From Gammaproteobacteria bacterium (GTDB lineage: Bacteria > Pseudomonadota > Gammaproteobacteria > Methylococcales > Methylomonadaceae), in NCBI GenBank assembly GCA_024276805.1, contig JAJRWJ010000331.1, positions 1-17,183 of the forward strand: a stretch of DNA of 17,183 bases, read 5' to 3'. The translations under genes were made by a program, and so were the position numbers. Of this stretch, positions 7,236-14,998 are shown piece by piece. How positions within the stretch are numbered: position 1 is the first letter of the stretch; every line of letters begins with the position of its first letter. The notes under the pieces were generated by a model. It did not search any database. It had not been told where the DNA came from and saw only the letters and a program-made list of their open reading frames with translations.

Positions 7236-9229
7236 ACGCCGAAGTTTCAGCAGCAACCCCCAACAATCCATGGAAGGGGCTGCACTTCTATACCGAAGCA
7301 GACCGCAGCCTGTTCTTCGGGCGCGATCAGGAAACCGAAGAGTTCCTGCGGCTGGTGCGTCGCGATACGCTTTCCATCCTTTTTGCGCGTTCCGGCATGG
7401 GCAAGACCTCGTTCCTGCGCGCTGCGGTGATTCCCTGTCTACGGGAGGAAAATTTGCTGCCGGTGATCGTGCGAATCGATTATGCCGGCTCCGCCACGGC
7501 GCCGGCCCGGCAGATCATCGAGGCCACCCTGGCGAATGCACGCCGGGCTGGGATCGACATGGACTGCGAGAACGAAACCGACCCGCAATCGTTGGTAACC
7601 TCGGAACAGATCACACTTTGGGAATACTTTCACCTTATCCGGTTCTGGGGGCCGCGCAACGATCCGGTGCTGCCGGTTCTGATTCTCGACCAGTTCGAGG
7701 AACTGTTCACCCTCGGCCGGCACAGCCCCCACGCAGAGCAATTTATCACTCAGCTCGCCGACCTGGCTGAAAACCGCATGCCCGAGACGGTTCAGCGACG
7801 TATTGAGGTCAGCGGGGAAAGGCTGGGTTTCGACACCCGAGCCCGATGCGGCAAGATCATCCTGTCGCTGCGTGAGGACTTCGTGCCAAGGCTCGATGCA
7901 CTGCGACAGACCCTGCCCGCAGTGATGCGCAACCGCTTCGTACTTTCCCCCTTGGATAGGGATCGTGCCATCGATATCGTCCAGCGTGCGGGTGGGCGCA
8001 GGGTATCCGATAGCGTGGCTGCCAAGATTGTGACAGTGGTCGCTGGGGAAACGGTCGGCAAAGGAAGTCTCTCCGAGATCGAACCAGCCTATCTCAGTGT
8101 CATGTGCCATGAATTGTTCCGCCGTATGCTCCGACTCGGGCGCAACGAAATCGGCCTGGATCTGGTTTCCGCCGAGCATGGCGATATTCTCGACGGGCTC
8201 TACGAACGCAGCTTTGAGGGACTGGCGTCAAAAACGCGGATTTTCGTCGAGGAGCGCCTGCTCACCGACACCGGCTTCCGTGGCTCGGTGCCGGTGGCCG
8301 AGGCCGAGCGGGAAGAGATCCCCCGGCGCGCGCTGGAAAGTTTGGTGGACCGCCGCCTGCTGCGTTTCGAGGATCGCCTCGGCACCACTCATGTGGAACT
8401 CTCCCACGACCTGCTCACCATCATTGTCCAGAAAAGCCGTGACCGGCGGCGGGCCGAAGCTGAAAGGGAAGCCGAGCGCCAACGGGAAGCGCAATTGCAG
8501 GCCAGGCTGCGCCGTGAGCGCAGGCGTACCCTGGCATGGGCGGGGTTGGCATTGCTACTTTTAGTTGGCATAGGTTTTTACGCCTACGGCTGGTGGATTC
8601 CCTACCAGACCTATTGCCGGGCCTTCACCAAGCGCTGGAGTACCCCCAGATGCGTCGGCCCCTTGCCTAAGATGGCGGTCGCCCACCGGGCCTGGACGAT
8701 CCGGCTGAGCCAACAAGGGCGGTTCGGGCCGCTTTTGTCCATGGAGATAATCGATGCCAATCAGCAGCTCACGGGGCAGCATTCCATCGGCTCCTATTTT
8801 AATCCCGAAGCCGAAAGTGGCCAGCGCGAAAAAGAAGCCAGCTACGAGTTCGTCTACAACCGCAAGGGAAAAGTAGTCTATGAGGTGGCCCGGGACCGGT
8901 TTGGAAGGATGGTGTGGGGGTTCGCCTATACACCGGATGTGGCATCGGTCGGGAATCGCCCGCAAACCAGAAAGGCCATGTTCCTGGGTTCCGACGGCTA
9001 CCCTCAACCCCAATCCCACAGCCGGGCCGAGTTTGTCGAAATCTACTATGATCCACAGGGGTTCGAGATTGAACTGCGCTACGCCGACCGGGAAGGCCGT
9101 CCCGCCCCGGGACCGGACAACGCCTATGGCCGCAGGATAAAATATGACTCTGCAGGACGCCTGATACGCATCACCTCCCTGAATGAGCACAGCGAACCCA
9201 TCAACGATGCCGCCGGCAATGCCGGGTAG
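7232..9229 (+). CDS. nSTAND ATPase - TM - start of YD-like repeats, N-terminal part (665 aa, ends at in-frame TAG)
   Basis: Residues 13-40 (NPWKGLHFYTEADRSLFFGR) are the usual lead-in to nSTAND1 ATPases. Walker A is ARSGMGKTS (52-60, Lys58). Walker B is LILDQFEELF (Asp153), the DQFEE form typical of this family. LSLREDFVPRLDAL and MRNRFVLSPLDRDRA are further family landmarks. A very basic helix precedes one TM segment at about 430-452, then two cysteines (C462, C474) and YD-like repeat units. GTG 7232 overlaps the upstream stop as GTGA. STAND ATPases act as nucleotide-driven switches that release effectors, here plausibly the SIR2-TIR protein. Odd point: the frame stops at TAG 9227-9229 but continues in the same frame with the same repeat family to 11242, so the intact protein would be about 1335 residues. 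Confidence 0.85.
   Translation: MNAEVSAATPNNPWKGLHFYTEADRSLFFGRDQETEEFLRLVRRDTLSILFARSGMGKTSFLRAAVIPCLREENLLPVIVRIDYAGSATAPARQIIEATLANARRAGIDMDCENETDPQSLVTSEQITLWEYFHLIRFWGPRNDPVLPVLILDQFEELFTLGRHSPHAEQFITQLADLAENRMPETVQRRIEVSGERLGFDTRARCGKIILSLREDFVPRLDALRQTLPAVMRNRFVLSPLDRDRAIDIVQRAGGRRVSDSVAAKIVTVVAGETVGKGSLSEIEPAYLSVMCHELFRRMLRLGRNEIGLDLVSAEHGDILDGLYERSFEGLASKTRIFVEERLLTDTGFRGSVPVAEAEREEIPRRALESLVDRRLLRFEDRLGTTHVELSHDLLTIIVQKSRDRRRAEAEREAERQREAQLQARLRRERRRTLAWAGLALLLLVGIGFYAYGWWIPYQTYCRAFTKRWSTPRCVGPLPKMAVAHRAWTIRLSQQGRFGPLLSMEIIDANQQLTGQHSIGSYFNPEAESGQREKEASYEFVYNRKGKVVYEVARDRFGRMVWGFAYTPDVASVGNRPQTRKAMFLGSDGYPQPQSHSRAEFVEIYYDPQGFEIELRYADREGRPAPGPDNAYGRRIKYDSAGRLIRITSLNEHSEPINDAAGNAG
9227..9229 (+). 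other. In-frame amber codon splitting the STAND gene
   Basis: TAG stands within a repeat unit. The residues just before are AGNAG and just after are EFDYDPQGN, which fits the unit pattern Gly-x-His-x-x-x-x-x-Tyr-Asp-x-x-Gly. In the other units the position of the stop holds W, V, R, Y, K or I. One base change from TGG (Trp) or TAC/TAT (Tyr) would give TAG. Confidence 0.85.
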
Positions 9230-9256
9230 GAATTCGACTACGACCCACAAGGAAAC

Positions 9257-11242
9257 TTGAAAGAATCCAGTGCGTTTGATGCCAAGGGTGAACCAACCCT
9301 GCTCAAAGAGGGATTATACCGTGTGGAAAACGACTTCGACAAATGGGGTAGAAAGACAGAAACCCGTTTCTTCAACCTCGCCGGCGGAGCGGCTACTTAT
9401 CAGTCATGGGGTGCTCACCGGGTCGCCTGGAACTACGACGAGCACGGCAATGGCACCAGCATTAAACTCTTCAATTTCGCTGGCGCCGCGATCAAAGCGG
9501 GCGCCAATCTTTTCGATTTTCCCGCCCACGAACAGCGGCTCAGCTACGATCAGCAGAACCGACCTGTCACTTATGCTTACTACGACCAGGACGGCAGACC
9601 CATAACAGGTTCTGAAGGCTGGCACCTCGTGCGCTTTGAATATGATGAAAAAGGTTACGTATCAGCGATAAGTTATTTCGACGACACCGACAAACCTGTC
9701 AACCTACAGCCCGATGGTTACCACCGCTGGCAATCGGTGAACGATGAATTTGGCCAGCCACTCGAGAAGCGGTTCTTTGACGCAACAGGTAAAGCGGTTA
9801 CCCTGCGTAACGGCGGTTATCACCTGCGCAAAAATGAATATGATAAGTCTGGCAACCAAACGGTGCAAAGTTATTTCGATGTGGACGGCAATCCGGTGGC
9901 GGACCAAACTGATGGCGCCCACCGCTATATTCAACACTTCGATCGCTTTCGCAATCCCGTCTTGACGCTTTATTTCGATGAAGCCGGCAAGCCCATCGAC
10001 AACACATCGGGATTCCACAAGAAAGTATCCAGTTACGACGAATATGGTTCGAATACCGATACCCGTTGGTTCGCCAAGGATGGGCAGCCCGTCAACGGCC
10101 CCGACGGTGTCCACCGCATCAGCTATGAATACAACGAGCGTGGACTGCTTACCCGAATCGTTCAGTACAGCGCCGACGGCGGGCCCGCAGTGGACAAACA
10201 GGGAATTCACAAAATACTTTTTGTCTGGAACGACAAGCGGCAGCGGACCAAATGGCAGGCTTTTGGTCTGAAAAATGAACCGGCCGAAGACAAAGACGGC
10301 AATCATATCGTCTTAAACGAGTTCGACGAGCGCGGACGGGAGATCAGGGTTACCCAACTGCGCGCCGATGGCAGCCCGAACTGGATTCGGGAATTGGGAA
10401 TCGCTACACGCAGACAGGTCTATGACAAAGAAAATAACTGGATAAAACAGGCTTACTATGATGATAAGGACCGGCTTGTATCTGGCCTTTATGGTCATGC
10501 AAAGGGTACCTGGTTGATAGAGACCGATGGCCGTAAAGTCTTGACCTGGTACGACAGTGATGGTCAACCCTGGTTTAATCCTTTATATGGCTATGCCATC
10601 AAAAAAACCGATTCCCGCAGACGTGGTGACTCGGTTGATTCCTTTTATGGCGCCGACGGCGACCTGATAGCAGGTCCGGAAGACTGGGCCGAGCGGCGGC
10701 GAAACTGGAGTGATGACGGGGCGCTGCTGAGTGAGGCCTATTTCGGGCTGGATGGTATACCGGTTGTTGGCCCCGGTGGCTATCACCGCGCCTTACATAA
10801 TTCTGGTGAGCCCGTGGATAAATTTCACTACTTCGATACCCAAAATCATGAACTTCCCCCCATCGGCCCGGAGGCATTTGTCTCGGTGATTTTCGTCCAA
10901 AACATCACCAATATTTATCAGCCCGCATTCAAGGCCAGACTGCAGGCCGGCGACATCTTCTGGCAGTACGGCACCTGGTCTTTTCCCAATGCATGGAAGG
11001 CGGAACGCCCCAGGGGTACCAAACTCAATGAGATAGCGATGGCCGTATGGCGGAAATTCACTGCCGAGCGTAACCGTCTCAGCGATCGACCCGTGTCCAT
11101 GACCGTCATCCGCCACGGCCGGCCGGTCAAACTCACCGTGCCGCCGCTGCCAGAGGAGATGTTAGGTGCAAGCGTGGGGTTCCGGATTATCCCTTTGGCA
11201 TTATTCGAATCATGGAAGGCGGCTGCAAACAACAAAAACTGA
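9257..11242 (+). CDS. YD-like repeat and PDZ-like C-terminal part of the split STAND protein
   Basis: This is the same frame as the STAND gene; homologous sequence resumes at 9230 straight after the TAG. The listed start is only a TTG at 9257 with a ribosome-like AAGGAA two bases away, too close to be convincing, so this is best read as the second half of one gene. It holds some twelve or more units of about 33 residues of the form EYDE.GN....YFD.DGKPV....GYHR. They are related in style to RHS/YD repeats, but longer. The last 130 residues resemble a divergent PDZ domain (FKARLQAGDIFWQYGTWSF, then VSMTVIRHGRPVKLTVPPLP). With the upstream TM helix this part should lie in the periplasm and act as a binding or sensing surface. 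If no readthrough occurs, the half is not expressed or is a free fragment. Confidence 0.75.
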   Translation: MKESSAFDAKGEPTLLKEGLYRVENDFDKWGRKTETRFFNLAGGAATYQSWGAHRVAWNYDEHGNGTSIKLFNFAGAAIKAGANLFDFPAHEQRLSYDQQNRPVTYAYYDQDGRPITGSEGWHLVRFEYDEKGYVSAISYFDDTDKPVNLQPDGYHRWQSVNDEFGQPLEKRFFDATGKAVTLRNGGYHLRKNEYDKSGNQTVQSYFDVDGNPVADQTDGAHRYIQHFDRFRNPVLTLYFDEAGKPIDNTSGFHKKVSSYDEYGSNTDTRWFAKDGQPVNGPDGVHRISYEYNERGLLTRIVQYSADGGPAVDKQGIHKILFVWNDKRQRTKWQAFGLKNEPAEDKDGNHIVLNEFDERGREIRVTQLRADGSPNWIRELGIATRRQVYDKENNWIKQAYYDDKDRLVSGLYGHAKGTWLIETDGRKVLTWYDSDGQPWFNPLYGYAIKKTDSRRRGDSVDSFYGADGDLIAGPEDWAERRRNWSDDGALLSEAYFGLDGIPVVGPGGYHRALHNSGEPVDKFHYFDTQNHELPPIGPEAFVSVIFVQNITNIYQPAFKARLQAGDIFWQYGTWSFPNAWKAERPRGTKLNEIAMAVWRKFTAERNRLSDRPVSMTVIRHGRPVKLTVPPLPEEMLGASVGFRIIPLALFESWKAAANNKN

Positions 11243-11264
11243 AATCAACCATGTGTATTCCTTT

Positions 11265-13118
11265 ATGAACGCAAAACCACCCGGATTGCATCCCCCCAAA
11301 GCCCGGCTCGCGTTGCGTGTCGGGGTGACCGGTCACAGGCCCAACCGGCTGCCTGACGGTACCGCCGCTGTGCATGAGGCCGTCCACGACCTTTTGCTAC
11401 GAATCCAGCAGGCGTTGACCGAACTCGGATCCGAGCCGGAAGTCAGTGAAGCCTACGGGAAGGAGTCCCCGCTGCTGCGGTTGATCTCTCCGCTTGCCGA
11501 GGGGGCTGACCGGATCGCCGCGGAAGCGGGGTTGGCGCTGGGATATGAACTTCAGTGCCCGCTGCCGTTCCCGCGACAGGATTATGCAGTTGATTTCGAG
11601 TCTGAGTCATCGAAGAGACAGTATCAATCTTTACTTGAACAAGCGACCGCGGTATTTGAACTGGACGGCGATCATGCCGACAAGGCCAGCCGGGAGCGAG
11701 CCTATGAAGCGGTGGGACGACTGGTGGTGAATCAGGCCGATGTACTTATCGCGCTTTGGGACGGCCGGCCGGCTGAAGGAAAAGGTGGCACCGGAGAAAT
11801 CGTCGAATTTGCACTGCGAAGAGGGGGCCCGGTTGTGCAGATCAATCCCCACCAACCCCAAAAGCCAAACTGGCTAACCTGGAACGATGACGGGGCCATC
11901 CATTCCGCTCCCCTGTCAAATGTAATCACCTTCCTGCGAAAAATCATTCAGCCCCCACAGGGCAAATCTTCTCCGGTCCTCAGGGGATCGGAACAGATAA
12001 ATCGAAAACACTACTTTAATGAGGAACTCTGGCCGCAACCTAGATTTTGGCAAGGTGCCTACCGTCAGTTTGTCGGCTTGCTGTCGTGGAGCAGGTCCGC
12101 GCCAGCGAAAGAGAGTAGCGCAAACTACGGCAAAGAAGCGAGCAGCAAATGGCTCCCCGGTCTGTTAGACAGCGCAGTGGATAATCAGGCCAAAGAGCGT
12201 TTTCTTGACCACTATGCGTGGGCGGACAGTTTGGCCATTCATTATGCCGACCGTTATAGGAGCACTTTCGTTCTCGCCTATCTGTTGAGCGCGCTGGCAG
12301 TTTTGCTGCCCCTGGTGAGCCACCTATTCCCGCCACTGCGACCTGAAATATACAGTGTAGATCTGCTGATCGCCAGCGAATTAGCCATTATTACTGGCAT
12401 TGGTCTCATCGTCTGGAGTGGCTGGAAACATGACTGGCACCAGCGTTGGATCGATTATCGCCTGCTGGCCGAGACGCTCCGTGTCATGCGCTTTCTCCTG
12501 CCTATTGGCAAACCCACTCCTCAGTTGGCGGTCCCCGCCCACGATACTCACGATGATCCGGCCAATACCTGGATGAATTGGCACGCCCGATCCATTGCCC
12601 GCGAAGCAGGCCTCTTGAATGTGTGTTGCAATCATTCCTATCTGGAATCCTATTGCCGGGTATTAATTGGCGATTCAGGGGGTATCTTCGGGGATCAGAG
12701 GGATTATCATGCCGGCCTTGCCCGTTGTGCCCATCGGGTCACCCATCGTCTGCATCGCATTGGCATGGCGTTTTTTATCACTATTTTGATTGCGGGCGGG
12801 GTTCATCTGCTCGAACCGGTATTCGGACATGTTTCCTATCTGACCGAGACGACAATCCTGTTGGCGGCATTTCTTCCCGCGCTGGGGGCATCTCTAGCGG
12901 GAATCCTGACCCAGGGCGAGTTTGAACGGATCGCCCGGCGGTCAACGGCGATGGCCGGACAGTTGGGCATTGTCATAGAAACACTGACCAGTGAAATACA
13001 TAATCATACCTCGGAAAACCTTGGGCATCATGCGGAAACGGCAGCCCAGGTCATGCTCACCGAAGTACTGGACTGGCGCATCGTGTTCCTGGCCAAACCG
13101 CTCGGGTTGCCAGCATGA
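11265..13118 (+). CDS. SLOG-like domain protein with four TM segments, SLATT-like (617 aa)
   Basis: Residues 13 to about 235 look like a SLOG (LOG/DprA-like, TRPM-related) Rossmannoid domain. LRVGVTGHRPNRLP is the first strand and glycine turn, then ISPLAEGADRIAAEAGLALG, PFPRQDYAVDF, and ADVLIALWDGRPAEGKGGTGE. SLOG domains bind or process nucleotides or NAD+-derived ligands. Four hydrophobic segments follow, at about 331-353, 366-387, 500-521 and 530-551. Helices such as WIDYRLLAETLRVMR between the pairs fit SLATT-type pore-like effectors that accompany SLOG. ATG 11265 is preferred: it lies 22 bases after the STAND stop, and the extension to GTG 11166 would overlap that gene by 77 bases. No good ribosome site is visible. 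Likely a ligand-gated membrane effector or sensor (inference). SLOG fairly sure, SLATT less so. Confidence 0.72.
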   Translation: MNAKPPGLHPPKARLALRVGVTGHRPNRLPDGTAAVHEAVHDLLLRIQQALTELGSEPEVSEAYGKESPLLRLISPLAEGADRIAAEAGLALGYELQCPLPFPRQDYAVDFESESSKRQYQSLLEQATAVFELDGDHADKASRERAYEAVGRLVVNQADVLIALWDGRPAEGKGGTGEIVEFALRRGGPVVQINPHQPQKPNWLTWNDDGAIHSAPLSNVITFLRKIIQPPQGKSSPVLRGSEQINRKHYFNEELWPQPRFWQGAYRQFVGLLSWSRSAPAKESSANYGKEASSKWLPGLLDSAVDNQAKERFLDHYAWADSLAIHYADRYRSTFVLAYLLSALAVLLPLVSHLFPPLRPEIYSVDLLIASELAIITGIGLIVWSGWKHDWHQRWIDYRLLAETLRVMRFLLPIGKPTPQLAVPAHDTHDDPANTWMNWHARSIAREAGLLNVCCNHSYLESYCRVLIGDSGGIFGDQRDYHAGLARCAHRVTHRLHRIGMAFFITILIAGGVHLLEPVFGHVSYLTETTILLAAFLPALGASLAGILTQGEFERIARRSTAMAGQLGIVIETLTSEIHNHTSENLGHHAETAAQVMLTEVLDWRIVFLAKPLGLPA

Positions 13119-13197
13119 TAATTGCTCATCCGGAGAATGACTATGCGATTTACAGGCAATCGGAACACCTGAACCTGACAGTAAAGGTTATCGAAAG

Positions 13198-14946
13198 ATG
13201 ATCAAGGCAGCGCCTATCTTTATCAGTTATCCCAAAGAGAACAAAGAGGTCGCCGATAGCCTCTGTGAAGTCCTTGAGCAGAACGGCTTGCGTTGCTGGA
13301 TTGCGCCACGCGATATCCCACCGGCCCAGAGTTACAGCAAAGCCATCATCCATGCGATCAAGGACAGCCGGCTGCTGATCCTGGTATTCTCTTCCCATGC
13401 CAATCAGTCCGATCATGTCCTGCGCGAGGTGGAGCGGGCCGCAAACCGGAAAATCCCGATTCTGCCTTTCCGCATCGAGGACACTCCCTTGTCGGAAGAC
13501 CTGGAATATTTTCTCAGCACGCCGCAGTGGCTGAATGCCTACGACCCGCCTCTGCAATCCCATTTTGCCCCCTTGCTCGAAGCGGTGCGCCAGCTTTGCG
13601 AGGTCGGTCCTGATTCTAGCCGCACCATTTCCCATATCACCGGTCAAATCCCCAGGGCAGGTACCCAGGGCCGCTGGTCTCTCCGTGCTGCAGGTGTAAC
13701 TGCCGGTATCTTTGGCTTGCTGGTACTACTCGTAGTGGCTGGAATAGTCTGGTACCAGCGTTTTCAGGACCCGGAACCGGTCGAGGTCAACGCTGCAATC
13801 AGCGAGATTTTAACCAATACCATCAATCTCGATGCCCGTCTGGGTTATGTCAAACAGGCGCTTAGCCCAGATAGTTTTGAACAGAAACTTCGGGAGGTGA
13901 GGAAGCAGGTGGCCCCTGCCCTGACGAATCAAATGAACCCCGGCTACCGGGCATTGCTTGCCGAAACCCAGGTGGCGAGCCTGCGCCAGGCGATCAACAG
14001 CAGTCCGTTGCGGCTGGAACTCAGCAATTCTTCTCGTCAGGCTTTACTGAAAATGGGGGCTGATCCTGAGCACATCAGTGCCTATCGCCAAAGCCTCGCG
14101 GATGTGCAATGGGCCACCGAATCCCTGTTCAATCGGTTGGCAGCCAGAGCAAAACCCGCTGATCCCGATGCCAAGGCGTGGCAGACACTCAACCAGCAAA
14201 GGACGCTCAATGCTATCCAGCGGCTGGACAATTACAGCCATATCGCACACCTTTACGGCTTGAGGCTCCTTCAGCCTTTGGCAGGCATGAAGCCGAATCG
14301 CATCGATGAAACACTACAAAAGCTGACATTTCTTGAACCACGCAAGATGCTCCCGAAACAGGCATTGAACAAGCAATTGTCGGAAACGACGAAACAGCTT
14401 GCCCTGTTGCTCCAGGAACGCAACCGCCTCCTGGATGCCGCCAGGCAGTCCCGGGACAAGATGCTCGAGGAACTGGAAGCCATCAACCGGGAATTGGAAA
14501 TCCAGCCAACCGATACTGCTGCCATGGTGATCGGCAAGGCGATCTCGCTACGCCAGCTCGGCAGACCCGACGAGGCTATGACAGTCTTTTCCCGTTATGG
14601 AGAACTGTTTGCCGAACGTGACTCCGTGGCACAGCAATACGCCAGGATTGCCCAGCAGTTTACGCTGCAACTGAACAAGCTGGGTATCCAGGGCGGGATC
14701 TTTCTCCACGAGATTACACCGGGCAGCAGCGCCGAAAAAGCCGGCCTGGCCGTCGGAGATATCATCTTGGAATACGCTGGCCGATCACTCATATACCCAG
14801 CCGATTTTAGTAAAGCACTGACCGAATTGCCCCAGGGTGAACCCATGCGCCTCGAATTTTTGCGCATGGACAAACAAGGTCATTTTTCCCGCCACAGTAC
14901 TCAGGTGATTTGCTGTCCTCTGGGCGTGGGTTACCGATCTATTTGA
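13198..14946 (+). CDS. TIR - transmembrane - PDZ protein (582 aa)
   Basis: Residues 4-135 are a TIR domain: APIFISYPKENKEVADSL, then LRCWIAPRDIPPAQSY, LLILVFSSHANQSDHVLREVERA, with E77 in the candidate catalytic position of NAD+-hydrolysing TIRs. A basic stretch (QGRWSLR) precedes one TM helix at about 165-186, predicting a cytoplasmic TIR. About 300 mostly helical, partly coiled-coil residues follow, and then a PDZ domain at 500-575 (GIFLHEITPGSSAEKAGLAVGDIILEYAGR). PDZ domains bind C-terminal peptides, as in periplasmic stress sensors. So a periplasmic event could be passed to a cytoplasmic TIR. The gene lies 79 bases after the SLOG gene with only a weak ribosome site (GAAAG). It resembles the DUF4062 and STAND proteins in overall plan. 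Domains are confident, topology and role are inferred. Confidence 0.87.
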   Translation: MIKAAPIFISYPKENKEVADSLCEVLEQNGLRCWIAPRDIPPAQSYSKAIIHAIKDSRLLILVFSSHANQSDHVLREVERAANRKIPILPFRIEDTPLSEDLEYFLSTPQWLNAYDPPLQSHFAPLLEAVRQLCEVGPDSSRTISHITGQIPRAGTQGRWSLRAAGVTAGIFGLLVLLVVAGIVWYQRFQDPEPVEVNAAISEILTNTINLDARLGYVKQALSPDSFEQKLREVRKQVAPALTNQMNPGYRALLAETQVASLRQAINSSPLRLELSNSSRQALLKMGADPEHISAYRQSLADVQWATESLFNRLAARAKPADPDAKAWQTLNQQRTLNAIQRLDNYSHIAHLYGLRLLQPLAGMKPNRIDETLQKLTFLEPRKMLPKQALNKQLSETTKQLALLLQERNRLLDAARQSRDKMLEELEAINRELEIQPTDTAAMVIGKAISLRQLGRPDEAMTVFSRYGELFAERDSVAQQYARIAQQFTLQLNKLGIQGGIFLHEITPGSSAEKAGLAVGDIILEYAGRSLIYPADFSKALTELPQGEPMRLEFLRMDKQGHFSRHSTQVICCPLGVGYRSI

Positions 14947-14998
14947 ATTGTTTCGTTAGTTTTAGTTTCAGACAAATGAGATTCAATACCAATTGCCT

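Noticed and set aside
7439..8179. 246-codon - frame opposite the STAND gene
   Set aside because: It is antisense to a well-supported ATPase with clear Walker motifs; no recognisable domain.
8561..9250. 229-codon - frame opposite the STAND repeat region
   Set aside because: Antisense shadow of the repeat codons; no family signature.
9704..10306. 200-codon - frame opposite the YD-like repeats
   Set aside because: The periodic sense-strand repeats keep this antisense frame open; no independent evidence.
13143..13172. Nine-codon leader-like frame between the SLOG and TIR-PDZ genes, with GGAG upstream
   Set aside because: No regulatory codons, stem-loop or other attenuation feature; likely chance.
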